Source of the DNA: JAZNOL01 sp045580815 | GTDB taxonomy: Bacteria > Bacillota > Clostridia > RUG12999 | DNA: 64,000 nucleotides | NCBI GenBank assembly: GCA_045580815.1 | Contig: JAZNOL010000048.1 | Coordinates: forward strand, 1-64,000 | Direction: 5' to 3' | Shown here: positions 53,249 through 61,070 of the stretch, one piece after another | Layout: each line of letters starts with the position of its first letter | How positions within the stretch are numbered: the first letter of the stretch is position 1 | Translations under genes and position numbers: made by a program | Notes under the pieces: model-generated | What the model was told of the DNA's origin: nothing | What the model saw: only the letters and a program-made list of their open reading frames with translations | Database searches by the model: none

Positions 53249-53251
53249 ACC

Positions 53252-54601
53252 ATGTCTTCTGACGCCGTCGGGAGTATGCCGGATTTGTTTGGAGAGGCTC
53301 CCAGTATATTGGTCTTTGTATTAATATCGGTTTTAACAGTTCTGCTGTGCGGAGTTTTCACGATGGTTCGTGCCGCAATGAAAGAAATAAGCGAGAAAAA
53401 GCTGTCTAAAATGGCAGGCGATGGCAACAAAAACGCCGCCCGGTTGCTGAAATACAGCGAAAAATATCGTCTTATTTCCACATCAATGCATTTTATGTCA
53501 TATCTGTGTCTTATATGCACCGTCATTTTTGCAATGGTGTATATTCTGTCGGTATCTGCCGACATGGGACAGGCATGGCTGTTTGCATCATTGTATGCGT
53601 TTTTGTTTACCTGCGTTTTTCTTATTTTCAGCAGCGGAGTTTTCGGGCGTATCGGCGAAACACGTCCTGAAGAAGTAGCGGCAAAAACCTTTAAATTTGC
53701 TATTGTATGCTACTGGATAACCTGCGTTTTTGCATTTGTTATACGCAAGATTTCGGGTGTTTTCGGCAAAGCCTTTGATATTGTTCCCGAAGAAGAGGAA
53801 GAAGAGGTCAGCGAAGAAGAAATCCGCCAGATGGTTGAAGAGGGCGAAGAGATGGGTATTATCCCTGAAACCGAAAGCGAAATGATAAACAACATTTTCG
53901 AGTTTAACGATATTCCTGTGGGAAAAATCATGACTCACCGTACAGATATTGTTGCGGCAGAAAAGGACGCAACCTTTGACGAGGTTTTAAAACTTGCAAC
54001 CGAAGAGGGTTATACACGCATCCCTGTTTATGAAGAAACAATTGACAATATTGTGGGTATTCTGCATATAAAAACTCTGTTTAAACACATGGGCGAAAAC
54101 GCCGGCGGTGATTTTAACGTGGCAGAATATATGACAGACCCCAGCTATGTTCCCGAATCAAAAACTGCCAACGAGCTTTTTGACGAAATGCAGATAAGCA
54201 AAATGCATATTGCCGTTGTTGTTGACGAATACGGCGGAACAGCGGGTATTGTCACCATGGAGGACCTTATTGAATCCATACTCGGCAACATTGAAGATGA
54301 GTATGACGAAGAAGAGGAAGACGAAATCACAGACGTTGAAGACGGTTGCTATGTTGCCGAGGGCAGCATGGGATTTGACGAAATGTGCGAATATATCGGG
54401 CTTGAGCTTGATGAAGAAACCGAATTTGAGTTTGACTTTGATACCGTGGGCGGTTTTGTTACCGGTATGCTTGACAGAATACCGCAACGTGGCGACAGCT
54501 TTGAGTTTGAAAATGTAACCTTTGAGGTGCTTGAAGCTGATGACAAAAAAATTGACAAGGTAAAAATCACCGTGTCAGTAGCATCAGAAGAAGAAAACTA
54601 A
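53252..54601 (+). CDS. Hemolysin-family (CNNM/CorC-type) protein with CBS pair
   Basis: A 449-residue membrane protein of the hemolysin/CNNM type. The N-terminal region has about four membrane segments (ILVFVLISVLTVLLCGVFTM and others) in a DUF21-like position. An acidic linker (EEEEEEVSEEEIRQMVEEGE) leads to FEFNDIPVGKIMTHRTDIVA and the two CBS domains (about 225-345; HIAVVVDEYGGTAGIVTMED is characteristic), then a C-terminal CorC_HlyC domain (GGFVTGMLDRIPQRGDSFEF). Members are linked to magnesium and cobalt transport; haemolytic activity is not implied. It starts three bases after the preceding stop. Confidence 0.9.
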   Translation: MSSDAVGSMPDLFGEAPSILVFVLISVLTVLLCGVFTMVRAAMKEISEKKLSKMAGDGNKNAARLLKYSEKYRLISTSMHFMSYLCLICTVIFAMVYILSVSADMGQAWLFASLYAFLFTCVFLIFSSGVFGRIGETRPEEVAAKTFKFAIVCYWITCVFAFVIRKISGVFGKAFDIVPEEEEEEVSEEEIRQMVEEGEEMGIIPETESEMINNIFEFNDIPVGKIMTHRTDIVAAEKDATFDEVLKLATEEGYTRIPVYEETIDNIVGILHIKTLFKHMGENAGGDFNVAEYMTDPSYVPESKTANELFDEMQISKMHIAVVVDEYGGTAGIVTMEDLIESILGNIEDEYDEEEEDEITDVEDGCYVAEGSMGFDEMCEYIGLELDEETEFEFDFDTVGGFVTGMLDRIPQRGDSFEFENVTFEVLEADDKKIDKVKITVSVASEEEN

Positions 54602-54618
54602 TTATTAATCAGAAAATC

Positions 54619-54655
54619 AGCAATCTGCCCGAAATTGACAGATTGCTGTTTTTGC
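54619..54655 (+). terminator. Intrinsic terminator after the CBS-domain protein
   Basis: AGCAATCTG and CAGATTGCT form a 9-bp stem with an 11-base loop (54620-54648), followed by GTTTTTG. Confidence 0.75.
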
Positions 54656-54663
54656 AAAAATTG

Positions 54664-54816
54664 TTATCTTTCCGAATGAAGCTTGATTTCCGGCAATGAC
54701 GAAAAAATCATATCGTCAATATCCCGGTTGTTGTCATTTTTGTCGGATGTTTCAGGATGATAGTCAGAATAAATCACATCGTCCGGAGGCAAATTTTTAT
54801 TAAATAAACTGTTCAT
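54664..54816 (-). CDS. Possible small protein of 50 residues
   Basis: A minus-strand frame from ATG 54816 to TAA 54664 encodes an acidic 50-residue peptide (MNSLFNKNLPPDDVIYSDYH at the start, SSLPEIKLHSER at the end), with AAAGGA ten bases upstream and a TATAAT-like sequence further up. The 299-base gap between the CBS-domain gene and dtd otherwise holds only the terminator. No homology is recognised; it is rich in Asp/Asn and has no membrane segment. It may be a real small gene or chance. Confidence 0.45.
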   Translation of the reverse strand: MNSLFNKNLPPDDVIYSDYHPETSDKNDNNRDIDDMIFSSLPEIKLHSER

Positions 54817-54900
54817 AAAATCAATGTCCTTTCAAAGGGTTATAACATTATTATATGAAATTAAAAACAAAATTATGATAAAAGCAAGGAGAATTTTGTT

Positions 54901-55350
54901 ATGCGTGTTGTGTTGCAAAGAGTAAACAGCGCAAGCGTTGCCGTTGACGGTGAGGTTTGCGGTAAAATAGGAAAAGGCTATCTGATGCTGCTTGGCGTGG
55001 GAGAAACCGATTCAAAAGAAATGGCAGAAAAAATGGTGGAAAAAATTTCAAAACTGCGTATTTTCGAAGACGAAAACGGCAAAACGAACCTGTCGGCGGC
55101 AGATGTTGGAGGCGAAATGCTTGTGGTATCGCAGTTTACGCTGTATGCTGATTGCAAAAAAGGCAACAGACCAAGCTTTACATCAGCGGCAAAACCGGAT
55201 TTGGCAACCGAGCTTTATGAATATGTAAAAGAGCTTTGCAAAAAATATTTTAAAACCGTTGAGTGCGGCATTTTCGGTGCAGATATGAAAGTCAGCCTTG
55301 AAAATGACGGCCCGTTTACGCTTATGCTTGACAGCGATACACTTTTTTAA
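54901..55350 (+). CDS. dtd: D-aminoacyl-tRNA deacylase
   Basis: A 149-residue DTD that hydrolyses the ester bond of D-amino acids wrongly attached to tRNA. Family motifs are complete: MRVVLQRVNSASVAVDG, GLLMLLGVG-like YLMLLGVGETD, the catalytic SQFTLYADCKKGNRPSFTSA (about residues 78-97) and a Gly-rich end where the GPFTLMLDS (NGP-type) motif reads NDGPFT. Complete length. The start has AAGGAGA upstream, and the next gene starts 15 bases after the stop. Confidence 0.96.
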   Translation: MRVVLQRVNSASVAVDGEVCGKIGKGYLMLLGVGETDSKEMAEKMVEKISKLRIFEDENGKTNLSAADVGGEMLVVSQFTLYADCKKGNRPSFTSAAKPDLATELYEYVKELCKKYFKTVECGIFGADMKVSLENDGPFTLMLDSDTLF

Positions 55351-55365
55351 AAACGAGTGATAAAT

Positions 55366-56931
55366 ATGAAATTTAAAATCAGTAATATAAAAATTCCTCT
55401 TGAAAACGATATTTCAATTGAGCAGTATCTTTCGGAAATCGGGATAAAAACCGCGGGCAAGGCTACCATAGCAAAACAGTCTGTGGATTTTCGTAAAAAA
55501 ACAAATCCGATGATGGTTTATACGGTTATTACCGAATGCAATAAAAATTACGGAGAAAAAGAACTTAAAAACGGCGTGAAAATTTCTCCTTTTGAAACTT
55601 TGCCTGAAGAAACCGTAATCCCGGGGGATAAAAACCTAAACACCCCTCCTGTTATAGCAGGAAGCGGCCCTGCCGGAATTTTCTGTGCTTATGAGCTTGC
55701 AAAAAAAGGTTATAATCCGATTATAATTGAACGTGGCGGCGATATGGACTCGCGTAAAAAAGAGGTGGAAAAATTCTGGCAGACGGGAATGCTTAATACC
55801 GAATGTAACGTGCAGTTCGGTGAGGGCGGTGCAGGCACTTTTTCTGACGGAAAGCTCACCACCCGCACAGGAGACCCAAGAGGGAAAAAGGTGCTTGAAA
55901 CTTTTGCCCGGTTTGGTGCACCGGAAGAAATTCTCTATGCGGCAAAACCACATATCGGCACAGATGTTTTAAGCGATGTTATAAAACGTATGCGTGAAGA
56001 AATTATACGTTTGGGCGGCAGTGTCAGGTTCGATTCGCGGCTTGAAAATATCGGTGGCAACGGAAATCTGGAATATATAACAGTAAACAGCGAAAAAATG
56101 CCTTGCAGTCTGCTTGTACTTGCAATCGGGCACAGTGCAAGAGATACTTTTGAAATGCTTGCTTCAAAAGGCGTTATGATGGCACCAAAGGATTTTGCCG
56201 CAGGTTTTCGAGTTGAACATTTGCAAACATCTGTAAACAAGGCACAGTACGGTGATTTTGCAGGACATCCAAAACTTAAAAACGCCGATTATAATTTTGC
56301 CGCAAGAAGCGGCGACAGGGGAGTGTACACTTTCTGTATGTGTCCCGGCGGCAAAGTTGTTGCGGCGGCAAGCGAAGCGGGCAGGCTTGCGGTCAACGGC
56401 ATGAGCAACCACGCACGAAACGAAACAAACGCCAACAGTGCAGTTGTGGTGCAGGTTTCGTCGGCAGATTTTGGCAGCGGCATTTTTGACGGAATGAATT
56501 TCCAGAGAAATCTTGAAAAAATTGCTTTTGAAAACGGCGGAAAAAATTATTTTGCCCCTGTGCAGACTCTTGAAAAGCTTATGGGAACAAAAGCGGATAC
56601 AACCGTCGAGCCGTCATATAAACCGGGCGTAAATTATTGTGATTTTGAAAAAATATTTCCGGGATTTATGATAAATTCCGTAAAAGACGGACTTTTGGCT
56701 TTCGGCAGAAAACTAAAAGGGTTTGACGATGGCGGTGCGGTGCTTACGGCGGTTGAAACACGCACATCGTCACCGGTGCGCATTCTTCGTGGCGATAACG
56801 GACAGTCGGTATCTTTTGCCGGTATATACCCATCAGGCGAGGGAGCAGGCTATGCCGGCGGAATTATGAGCGCCGCTGTTGACGGCATAAAAACTGCAGA
56901 AAAAATTATTTCGGAATATAAACCTTTTTGA
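55366..56931 (+). CDS. FAD-dependent oxidoreductase-like protein (COG2509 type)
   Basis: A 521-residue flavoprotein of the uncharacterised FAD-dependent family COG2509. A small N-terminal domain (about 1-90) is followed by the Rossmann dinucleotide motif VIAGSGPAGIFCAYELA (about 95-111), the conserved GEGGAGTFSDGKLTTRTGDP (about 150-169), LAIGHSARDTFEML, and the C-terminal YPSGEGAGYAGGIMSAAVDG that closes the FAD site. The product has been reported only as a predicted dehydrogenase; substrate unknown. I start at ATG 55366 (MKFKISNIKIPLE). It follows dtd closely and probably shares its transcript. Confidence 0.88.
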   Translation: MKFKISNIKIPLENDISIEQYLSEIGIKTAGKATIAKQSVDFRKKTNPMMVYTVITECNKNYGEKELKNGVKISPFETLPEETVIPGDKNLNTPPVIAGSGPAGIFCAYELAKKGYNPIIIERGGDMDSRKKEVEKFWQTGMLNTECNVQFGEGGAGTFSDGKLTTRTGDPRGKKVLETFARFGAPEEILYAAKPHIGTDVLSDVIKRMREEIIRLGGSVRFDSRLENIGGNGNLEYITVNSEKMPCSLLVLAIGHSARDTFEMLASKGVMMAPKDFAAGFRVEHLQTSVNKAQYGDFAGHPKLKNADYNFAARSGDRGVYTFCMCPGGKVVAAASEAGRLAVNGMSNHARNETNANSAVVVQVSSADFGSGIFDGMNFQRNLEKIAFENGGKNYFAPVQTLEKLMGTKADTTVEPSYKPGVNYCDFEKIFPGFMINSVKDGLLAFGRKLKGFDDGGAVLTAVETRTSSPVRILRGDNGQSVSFAGIYPSGEGAGYAGGIMSAAVDGIKTAEKIISEYKPF

Positions 56932-56995
56932 ATTAAACACATATCCTTTGGAAATGATATAATCAAATTACAGGCAGAAAGGGTATGTGCAAAAT

Positions 56996-57658
56996 ATGAA
57001 AAAAACTGCGATATTTTTGGCGGTTATTTTGCTAGTGGCAGTAATCGTTTTAAATAACAACAAATCAGAAAGTGTTACAGTGAACGCATCAAGGGTTTTA
57101 ACCAGAGATATTGAAATAAGCGTCACTACAAGCGGATATACCGTACCTAAAACAGATGGTGATTATACCGACGTTTATGTGGTTTTGTCAGTCAATGAAA
57201 ATGACATTTCAAAAGTTGCGGAGGGTAATCGTGCAGAGCTTACTTTGGTTGCGGTCCCGGATAAAATTTTTAATGGGCATGTAAGTGAAATTTCTCCGTA
57301 TGCAAATAGAATTTCCGGTATAAAATCCACAACTGGGTATATTGATGTTAAAGTAGAATTTGATGGCAATTACAGTGAGATTAAACCGGGATACAGCGTT
57401 GATGCAAAAATATACGGCGAAAGCGTAAAAAATGCCTTATTGGTACCGTATGATGCAGTTGTAACAAAAAATGGAGACGACTGCGTGTGGGTGCTTGAAA
57501 ATGGAGAGGTTAATTTAAAAAAGGTGCAGACAGGTATTGAAGAAGATTTCAACACACAAATTACAAGTGGACTTTCCGGTGAAGAAACAGTTATATTAAA
57601 CCCTCCGTGGCAGGGAACCGATGCGGTTAAAGTGAAGCAAACGGAGGCAGTGCAGTGA
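56996..57658 (+). CDS. Short membrane-fusion (HlyD/MacA-like) protein
   Basis: A 220-residue protein with an N-terminal membrane anchor (MKKTAIFLAVILLVAVIVLN) and a beta-barrel/adaptor part typical of the C-terminal half of MacA-type proteins (VPDKIFNGHVSEISPYAN, ALLVPYDAVVTKNGDDCVWV, LKKVQTGIEEDFNTQITSGL). The coiled-coil hairpin and lipoyl domain of full-length adaptors are missing, so it is much shorter than usual (about 350-400). It overlaps the MacB-like permease by four bases (GTGA), so the two act together. ATG 56996 is chosen as start; GTG 56987 lies too close to AAAGGG. Confidence 0.78.
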   Translation: MKKTAIFLAVILLVAVIVLNNNKSESVTVNASRVLTRDIEISVTTSGYTVPKTDGDYTDVYVVLSVNENDISKVAEGNRAELTLVAVPDKIFNGHVSEISPYANRISGIKSTTGYIDVKVEFDGNYSEIKPGYSVDAKIYGESVKNALLVPYDAVVTKNGDDCVWVLENGEVNLKKVQTGIEEDFNTQITSGLSGEETVILNPPWQGTDAVKVKQTEAVQ

Positions 57659-58827
57659 ATATAGAAGATATGATTTTTTTATCCTTGCGGCATATGCGCA
57701 TGGGAAAAATACGCGCAGTTTTGAATATGTTGGGATTTATCATAGGTACGGCATCGATTATAGCGGTTTTGTGTGTTGCTGACGGTGGCAAGATAGCAAT
57801 TGACAACAAGCTTGACAAAATGGGGATGAACTGCATTGCAATTAAAACTTCCGGTGCCTCAGTAATCGATTATTCTGATTATGAATATTTAAAAACAGCA
57901 ATGAAAAATGGCGGTTTTTCTGATGAAATAACCCCTGTTTACATGAATTATGCCGATGTAATTTGTGACGGAAAACGTCGGGAAATAGTAGTGTGGGGTG
58001 TTGCAGAGGGCTTTGAAAACGTATATGATGTAAGTCTTTCGCAAGGAAGATATTTTAATAAATTTGATTTGGAAAAAAATAAAAATGTACTTGTTGCCGA
58101 AAGTGTTATGGCCGAAAGTGTTTTTCCGGGACTTGAAATAGGTGACAGCGTAGAAATAGAAGCAACAGGAAAAAAGATTCAGGCAAAAATTATAGGAATA
58201 ACCGATGACGGTGACGAAAGCCTGAAAAACAGTTTTGCCGATGCTGTACCGGTGTTTGTGTATATGCCTGTAAAATCAGCAATGCAACTTTTTGATACTG
58301 ATCATATTGATTATATATCCGTGAAAAATTCGCAGGCTGATTATGCTGCTAAAAAAAGTGTAAGCCTGTTGCAACGACGCGGCGGAACGGGATATTATGC
58401 AGAAAATATGTCGGCACAACGGTCAGGAATTGATACAATTATTGCTCTCATAAGCCTCATTCTTGGGGCAATTGCGGCAATTTCGCTTGTGGTGAGCATA
58501 CTGGGTGTGGTTAATATAATGCTGATGACAGTGAACGAGCGCACAGGCGAAATAGGCGTTTTAAAAGCTGTAGGAGCAAAAAACAGAGATATAATGATGC
58601 AATTTCTTTCAGAAACTGTTATAATTGTTTCAATTGGTGCGGTGGTTGGTTGTGTTCTCGGCTATTTTACCGGAAAAATTGCGGCCATGGTTATTGGAAT
58701 ACCGTTTGTGTTTAATTGGAAAACATCAGCGGCAGTTTCTGTAATTCTTGTTGCGGCAGGTGCAATTTTCGGTGTTTATCCGGCAAAAATTGCAGCAAAT
58801 ATTGATCCGGCAAAAATACTGAAATAA
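57655..58827 (+). CDS. MacB/FtsX-like ABC transporter permease
   Basis: A 390-residue permease: N-terminal membrane segment (LNMLGFIIGTASIIAVLCVA), a large extracytoplasmic MacB_PCD domain (about 45-270) and three C-terminal membrane segments of the FtsX domain with MTVNERTGEIGVLKAVGAKN (about 290-309). Such proteins work with a separate ATPase in peptide, macrolide or lipoprotein export. The ATPase normally next to them is absent here, and the adaptor gene upstream is unusually short. The start is GTG 57655, overlapping the upstream stop. Confidence 0.88.
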   Translation: MNIEDMIFLSLRHMRMGKIRAVLNMLGFIIGTASIIAVLCVADGGKIAIDNKLDKMGMNCIAIKTSGASVIDYSDYEYLKTAMKNGGFSDEITPVYMNYADVICDGKRREIVVWGVAEGFENVYDVSLSQGRYFNKFDLEKNKNVLVAESVMAESVFPGLEIGDSVEIEATGKKIQAKIIGITDDGDESLKNSFADAVPVFVYMPVKSAMQLFDTDHIDYISVKNSQADYAAKKSVSLLQRRGGTGYYAENMSAQRSGIDTIIALISLILGAIAAISLVVSILGVVNIMLMTVNERTGEIGVLKAVGAKNRDIMMQFLSETVIIVSIGAVVGCVLGYFTGKIAAMVIGIPFVFNWKTSAAVSVILVAAGAIFGVYPAKIAANIDPAKILK

Positions 58828-58842
58828 ATCGGAGTGAAAAAT

Positions 58843-59589
58843 GTGTTTTTGAAAAATGCAAACAATCCGCAAAACGCAACGGCTGTGGCGGCATCTGCCC
58901 TGTTGCCGCAAACGGCAAAAATAAAACTTGAAAATCTCGGCATAACGGTGCTTGACGGTTATAAACCGCCCAACCCCGTTTCATCCGTGAGTTTTCATAT
59001 TGATACAAATTTTGTGCATATAAAAGACAATGTTTTTGTTGCATCAAAAGCATCGTTTGAGTATTATAAAAAACTTTTTGAAAAGACAGATGCAGAAATA
59101 ATCTGCGGAGAATCAAGCGGTATCGGTGAATATCCTCTTGATGCGGCGTACAATGTGGCAATTGTGGGCAAATTTGCGGTGCTTAATGAAAAATACGTCG
59201 ATAAAATTCTGCTTGAAGTTCTTTATAAAAACGGATTTGAAATCATAAACACAAAACAGGGCTACGCAAAATGCTCGACGTGTATTGTGGACGAAAATTC
59301 GCTTATAACCGATGATACGTCAATTTATAAATCGTGCAGTCAAAAAGGTCTTGACGTTTTGCTGACCGAAAAAGGCGATGTAAGTCTTGTCGGGTTTGAT
59401 TACGGATTTATCGGCGGTTGCAGCGGCAAAATAAGCAAGGATACACTCGTCTTTTGCGGAAATATTGATTTGCACCGAAACGCAAAAGAAATAAAAGAAT
59501 TTTGCAGATTAAAAGGCGTAAGTGTTTTGAGTTTGGGAGATTTCCCCCTTTGCGATGTAGGGGGCATTGTCCCGGTTTTTGAAAAATAA
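58843..59589 (+). CDS. GME-fold (guanidino-modifying-like) protein of unknown function, DUF6873-like
   Basis: A 248-residue protein that recalls the DUF6873 group, with a fold like amidinotransferases and agmatine deiminase. Visible segments: VSFHIDTNFVHIKDNVFVAS, YAKCSTCIVDENSLITDD (a Cys-containing segment), GFDYGFIGGCSGKISKDTLV and DLHRNAKEIKEFC. The usual catalytic Cys-His-Asp/Glu set cannot be assigned with certainty. I start at GTG 58843, eight bases after GGAG; an earlier GTG at 58834 overlaps that site. It ends at a bidirectional terminator shared with the convergent gene. Confidence 0.75.
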   Translation: MFLKNANNPQNATAVAASALLPQTAKIKLENLGITVLDGYKPPNPVSSVSFHIDTNFVHIKDNVFVASKASFEYYKKLFEKTDAEIICGESSGIGEYPLDAAYNVAIVGKFAVLNEKYVDKILLEVLYKNGFEIINTKQGYAKCSTCIVDENSLITDDTSIYKSCSQKGLDVLLTEKGDVSLVGFDYGFIGGCSGKISKDTLVFCGNIDLHRNAKEIKEFCRLKGVSVLSLGDFPLCDVGGIVPVFEK

Positions 59590-59591
59590 AA

Positions 59592-59618
59592 AAAGGACTG
59601 TATCACAGTCCTTTTTTT
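59592..59618. terminator. Bidirectional intrinsic terminator
   Basis: GGACTG-TATCA-CAGTCC with A and T runs on either side (59591-59618) stops both the plus-strand DUF6873-like gene and the minus-strand YgjV-like gene, whose last codons overlap it. Confidence 0.8.
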
Positions 59619-60136
59619 GCTTTTATAAGAGGAATAATATCATATTTCAAAAGTCCGATAATAAGCGAAACAAGTGTTATGGAATCGCTCAGTGCTCCGG
59701 CAATTGAAAAAACGCTGATGTTGTAAATCAGATAGCTTATGTGAGTAACAAAAGATACCGTGCGCACGGCGGTTGTGTTTTTGTTGCCGTAAGCAACTGT
59801 TGACATTACCTTTGCAATAATTACGGTTATGCTTTTTGTGCCGTCAAAGGTAGCAATGCCGAAAATAATAAAAATCACTATAAAAATTATGCCTGAAAAA
59901 ACGGTGCTTTTGCCTTTTTTAACCTGATTTGTAAAAATAATGTTGCGTACGCATCCGATGGCGTTCATTGCCATGCCGGTGTACGCACCCAGCAGAAAAT
60001 ACTGAATAATAAATAAAAATTCGTTAAGAGTGCGGAAAAACAGTATTTTGCCGTGGCTTTTGAACAAAAACGAAAGCAACCCCAAAATAAGTCCGGCGCC
60101 GCCGATTGCCTGTATAATTATTTCTGTTAATGTCAT
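59603..60136 (-). CDS. YgjV family inner membrane protein
   Basis: A 177-residue protein with about five membrane segments, matching the YgjV family: IIIQAIGGAGLILGLLSFLF, FRTLNEFLFIIQYFLLGAYT, MNAIGCVRNIIF, and a C-terminal half with VSFVTHISYLIYNI. The function of the family is unknown. It is monocistronic and convergent with the upstream plus-strand gene. Confidence 0.82.
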   Translation of the reverse strand: MTLTEIIIQAIGGAGLILGLLSFLFKSHGKILFFRTLNEFLFIIQYFLLGAYTGMAMNAIGCVRNIIFTNQVKKGKSTVFSGIIFIVIFIIFGIATFDGTKSITVIIAKVMSTVAYGNKNTTAVRTVSFVTHISYLIYNISVFSIAGALSDSITLVSLIIGLLKYDIIPLIKAKKGL

Positions 60137-60260
60137 TGTGTTTTCTCCCGATTTTTCAATTTAGTACCGCATAATTGTATCATAAAAGCACGATAAAATC
60201 AAGAGAAATATAAAAACAGATGTTATAGTGCACCATTTTGCGGTAAATATGGGATTTTTG

Positions 60261-60289
60261 TTGACGGAAATCGGAAAATGTGATATAAT
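60261..60289 (+). promoter_or_regulatory. Sigma-A promoter of the 178-residue protein
   Basis: TTGACG at 60261-60266 and TATAAT at 60284-60289 with a 17-base spacer. It lies inside a longer in-frame extension of the downstream gene, showing that the true start is later (60336). Confidence 0.75.
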
Positions 60290-60335
60290 TGGTGTAGCTG
60301 AAAAAATAGAAAGCCTTTTGAAAGGAAGTACAGAA

Positions 60336-60872
60336 ATGAAGAAAAGCGATATAAAATTGCTTATAAATAATTCGGTAGAACAAAGGAAATTGTGTAGCGT
60401 AAAGTTTGATTATGATGATATTACATGGTTCGTTTTTCCTTTGTCTGCAAACGATAAGTTATTTTTATGTGCAAATGAAGATGATTTTATAATAGATGGT
60501 TATTCTATCAGGCGTTTTAAAGATGTTAAAGAGACCGAATATCAAGAAGGTAAAATACTGTCTATGATAAAATCTGAAGGGATTCTCGAAAAACTTATAA
60601 TTCCTGAAATAGATATGACTGATTGGCAAACAATTTTCGCATCGTTAAAAGAGCAGAATAAGAATATCATAGTAGAAAATGAAAAAGCTGTCGAAAATGA
60701 ATGTTCATTTGTGATAGGAAAAATTATTAAAGCAACAAAAACAAAAGTTGTTATGCAGCATTTTGATGCGGAAGGTATATGGGAAGAAGAATTATACGAA
60801 ATACCTTATAGCAAGATTACATCTGTTAGTTTTGGCACAAGGTACGTAGAAACATTCTCTAAATATATTTGA
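60336..60872 (+). CDS. Conserved protein of unknown function
   Basis: A 178-residue soluble protein, probably alpha/beta. No enzyme motif is evident. The C-terminal part (GKIIKATKTKVVMQHFDAEG, LYEIPYSKITSVSFGTRYVE) is a small beta-rich domain of a kind that recurs in Firmicute proteins without known function; it is reminiscent of an Sm-like or SH3-like barrel, but that is a guess. The start ATG 60336 has GAAAGGAAG upstream and follows a consensus promoter; an upstream in-frame ATG at 60228 is rejected. Confidence 0.75.
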   Translation: MKKSDIKLLINNSVEQRKLCSVKFDYDDITWFVFPLSANDKLFLCANEDDFIIDGYSIRRFKDVKETEYQEGKILSMIKSEGILEKLIIPEIDMTDWQTIFASLKEQNKNIIVENEKAVENECSFVIGKIIKATKTKVVMQHFDAEGIWEEELYEIPYSKITSVSFGTRYVETFSKYI

Positions 60873-60929
60873 TATTTAAGTGCAATTAACACAAGTCTAA
60901 CAAAAATTGCCGGATAATGTCGAAAATAG

Positions 60930-61005
60930 AAAGCCTTCCCCTTGAGGACGCGAAGCTCGTGCGGCTCTGCAATCGGGCGGACAGGGGCGTCCGCCCCTAC
61001 AAAAT
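60930..61005. repeat. Intergenic repeat-like segment with GC-rich hairpin
   Basis: The gap between two genes holds GCCTTCCCCTTGAGGACGCG and a perfect 8-bp stem GGGCGGAC / GTCCGCCC (60975-60996) in a GC-rich patch unlike its AT-rich surroundings. Similar GCCTTCCCCTTGAGG...GTCCGCCCCTACA segments are, from memory, abundant intergenic repeats in gut Clostridia. Copy number cannot be seen here. Confidence 0.55.
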
Positions 61006-61070
61006 ACGGCACATTGAACAAAATGAGTAATCTCAATATATAAAAATAAAAAGAAAAAGGACAGATAAAC

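Noticed and set aside
60228..60335. N-terminal extension of the 178-residue protein
   Set aside because: A consensus promoter lies inside it and the ATG at 60336 has a better ribosome binding site.
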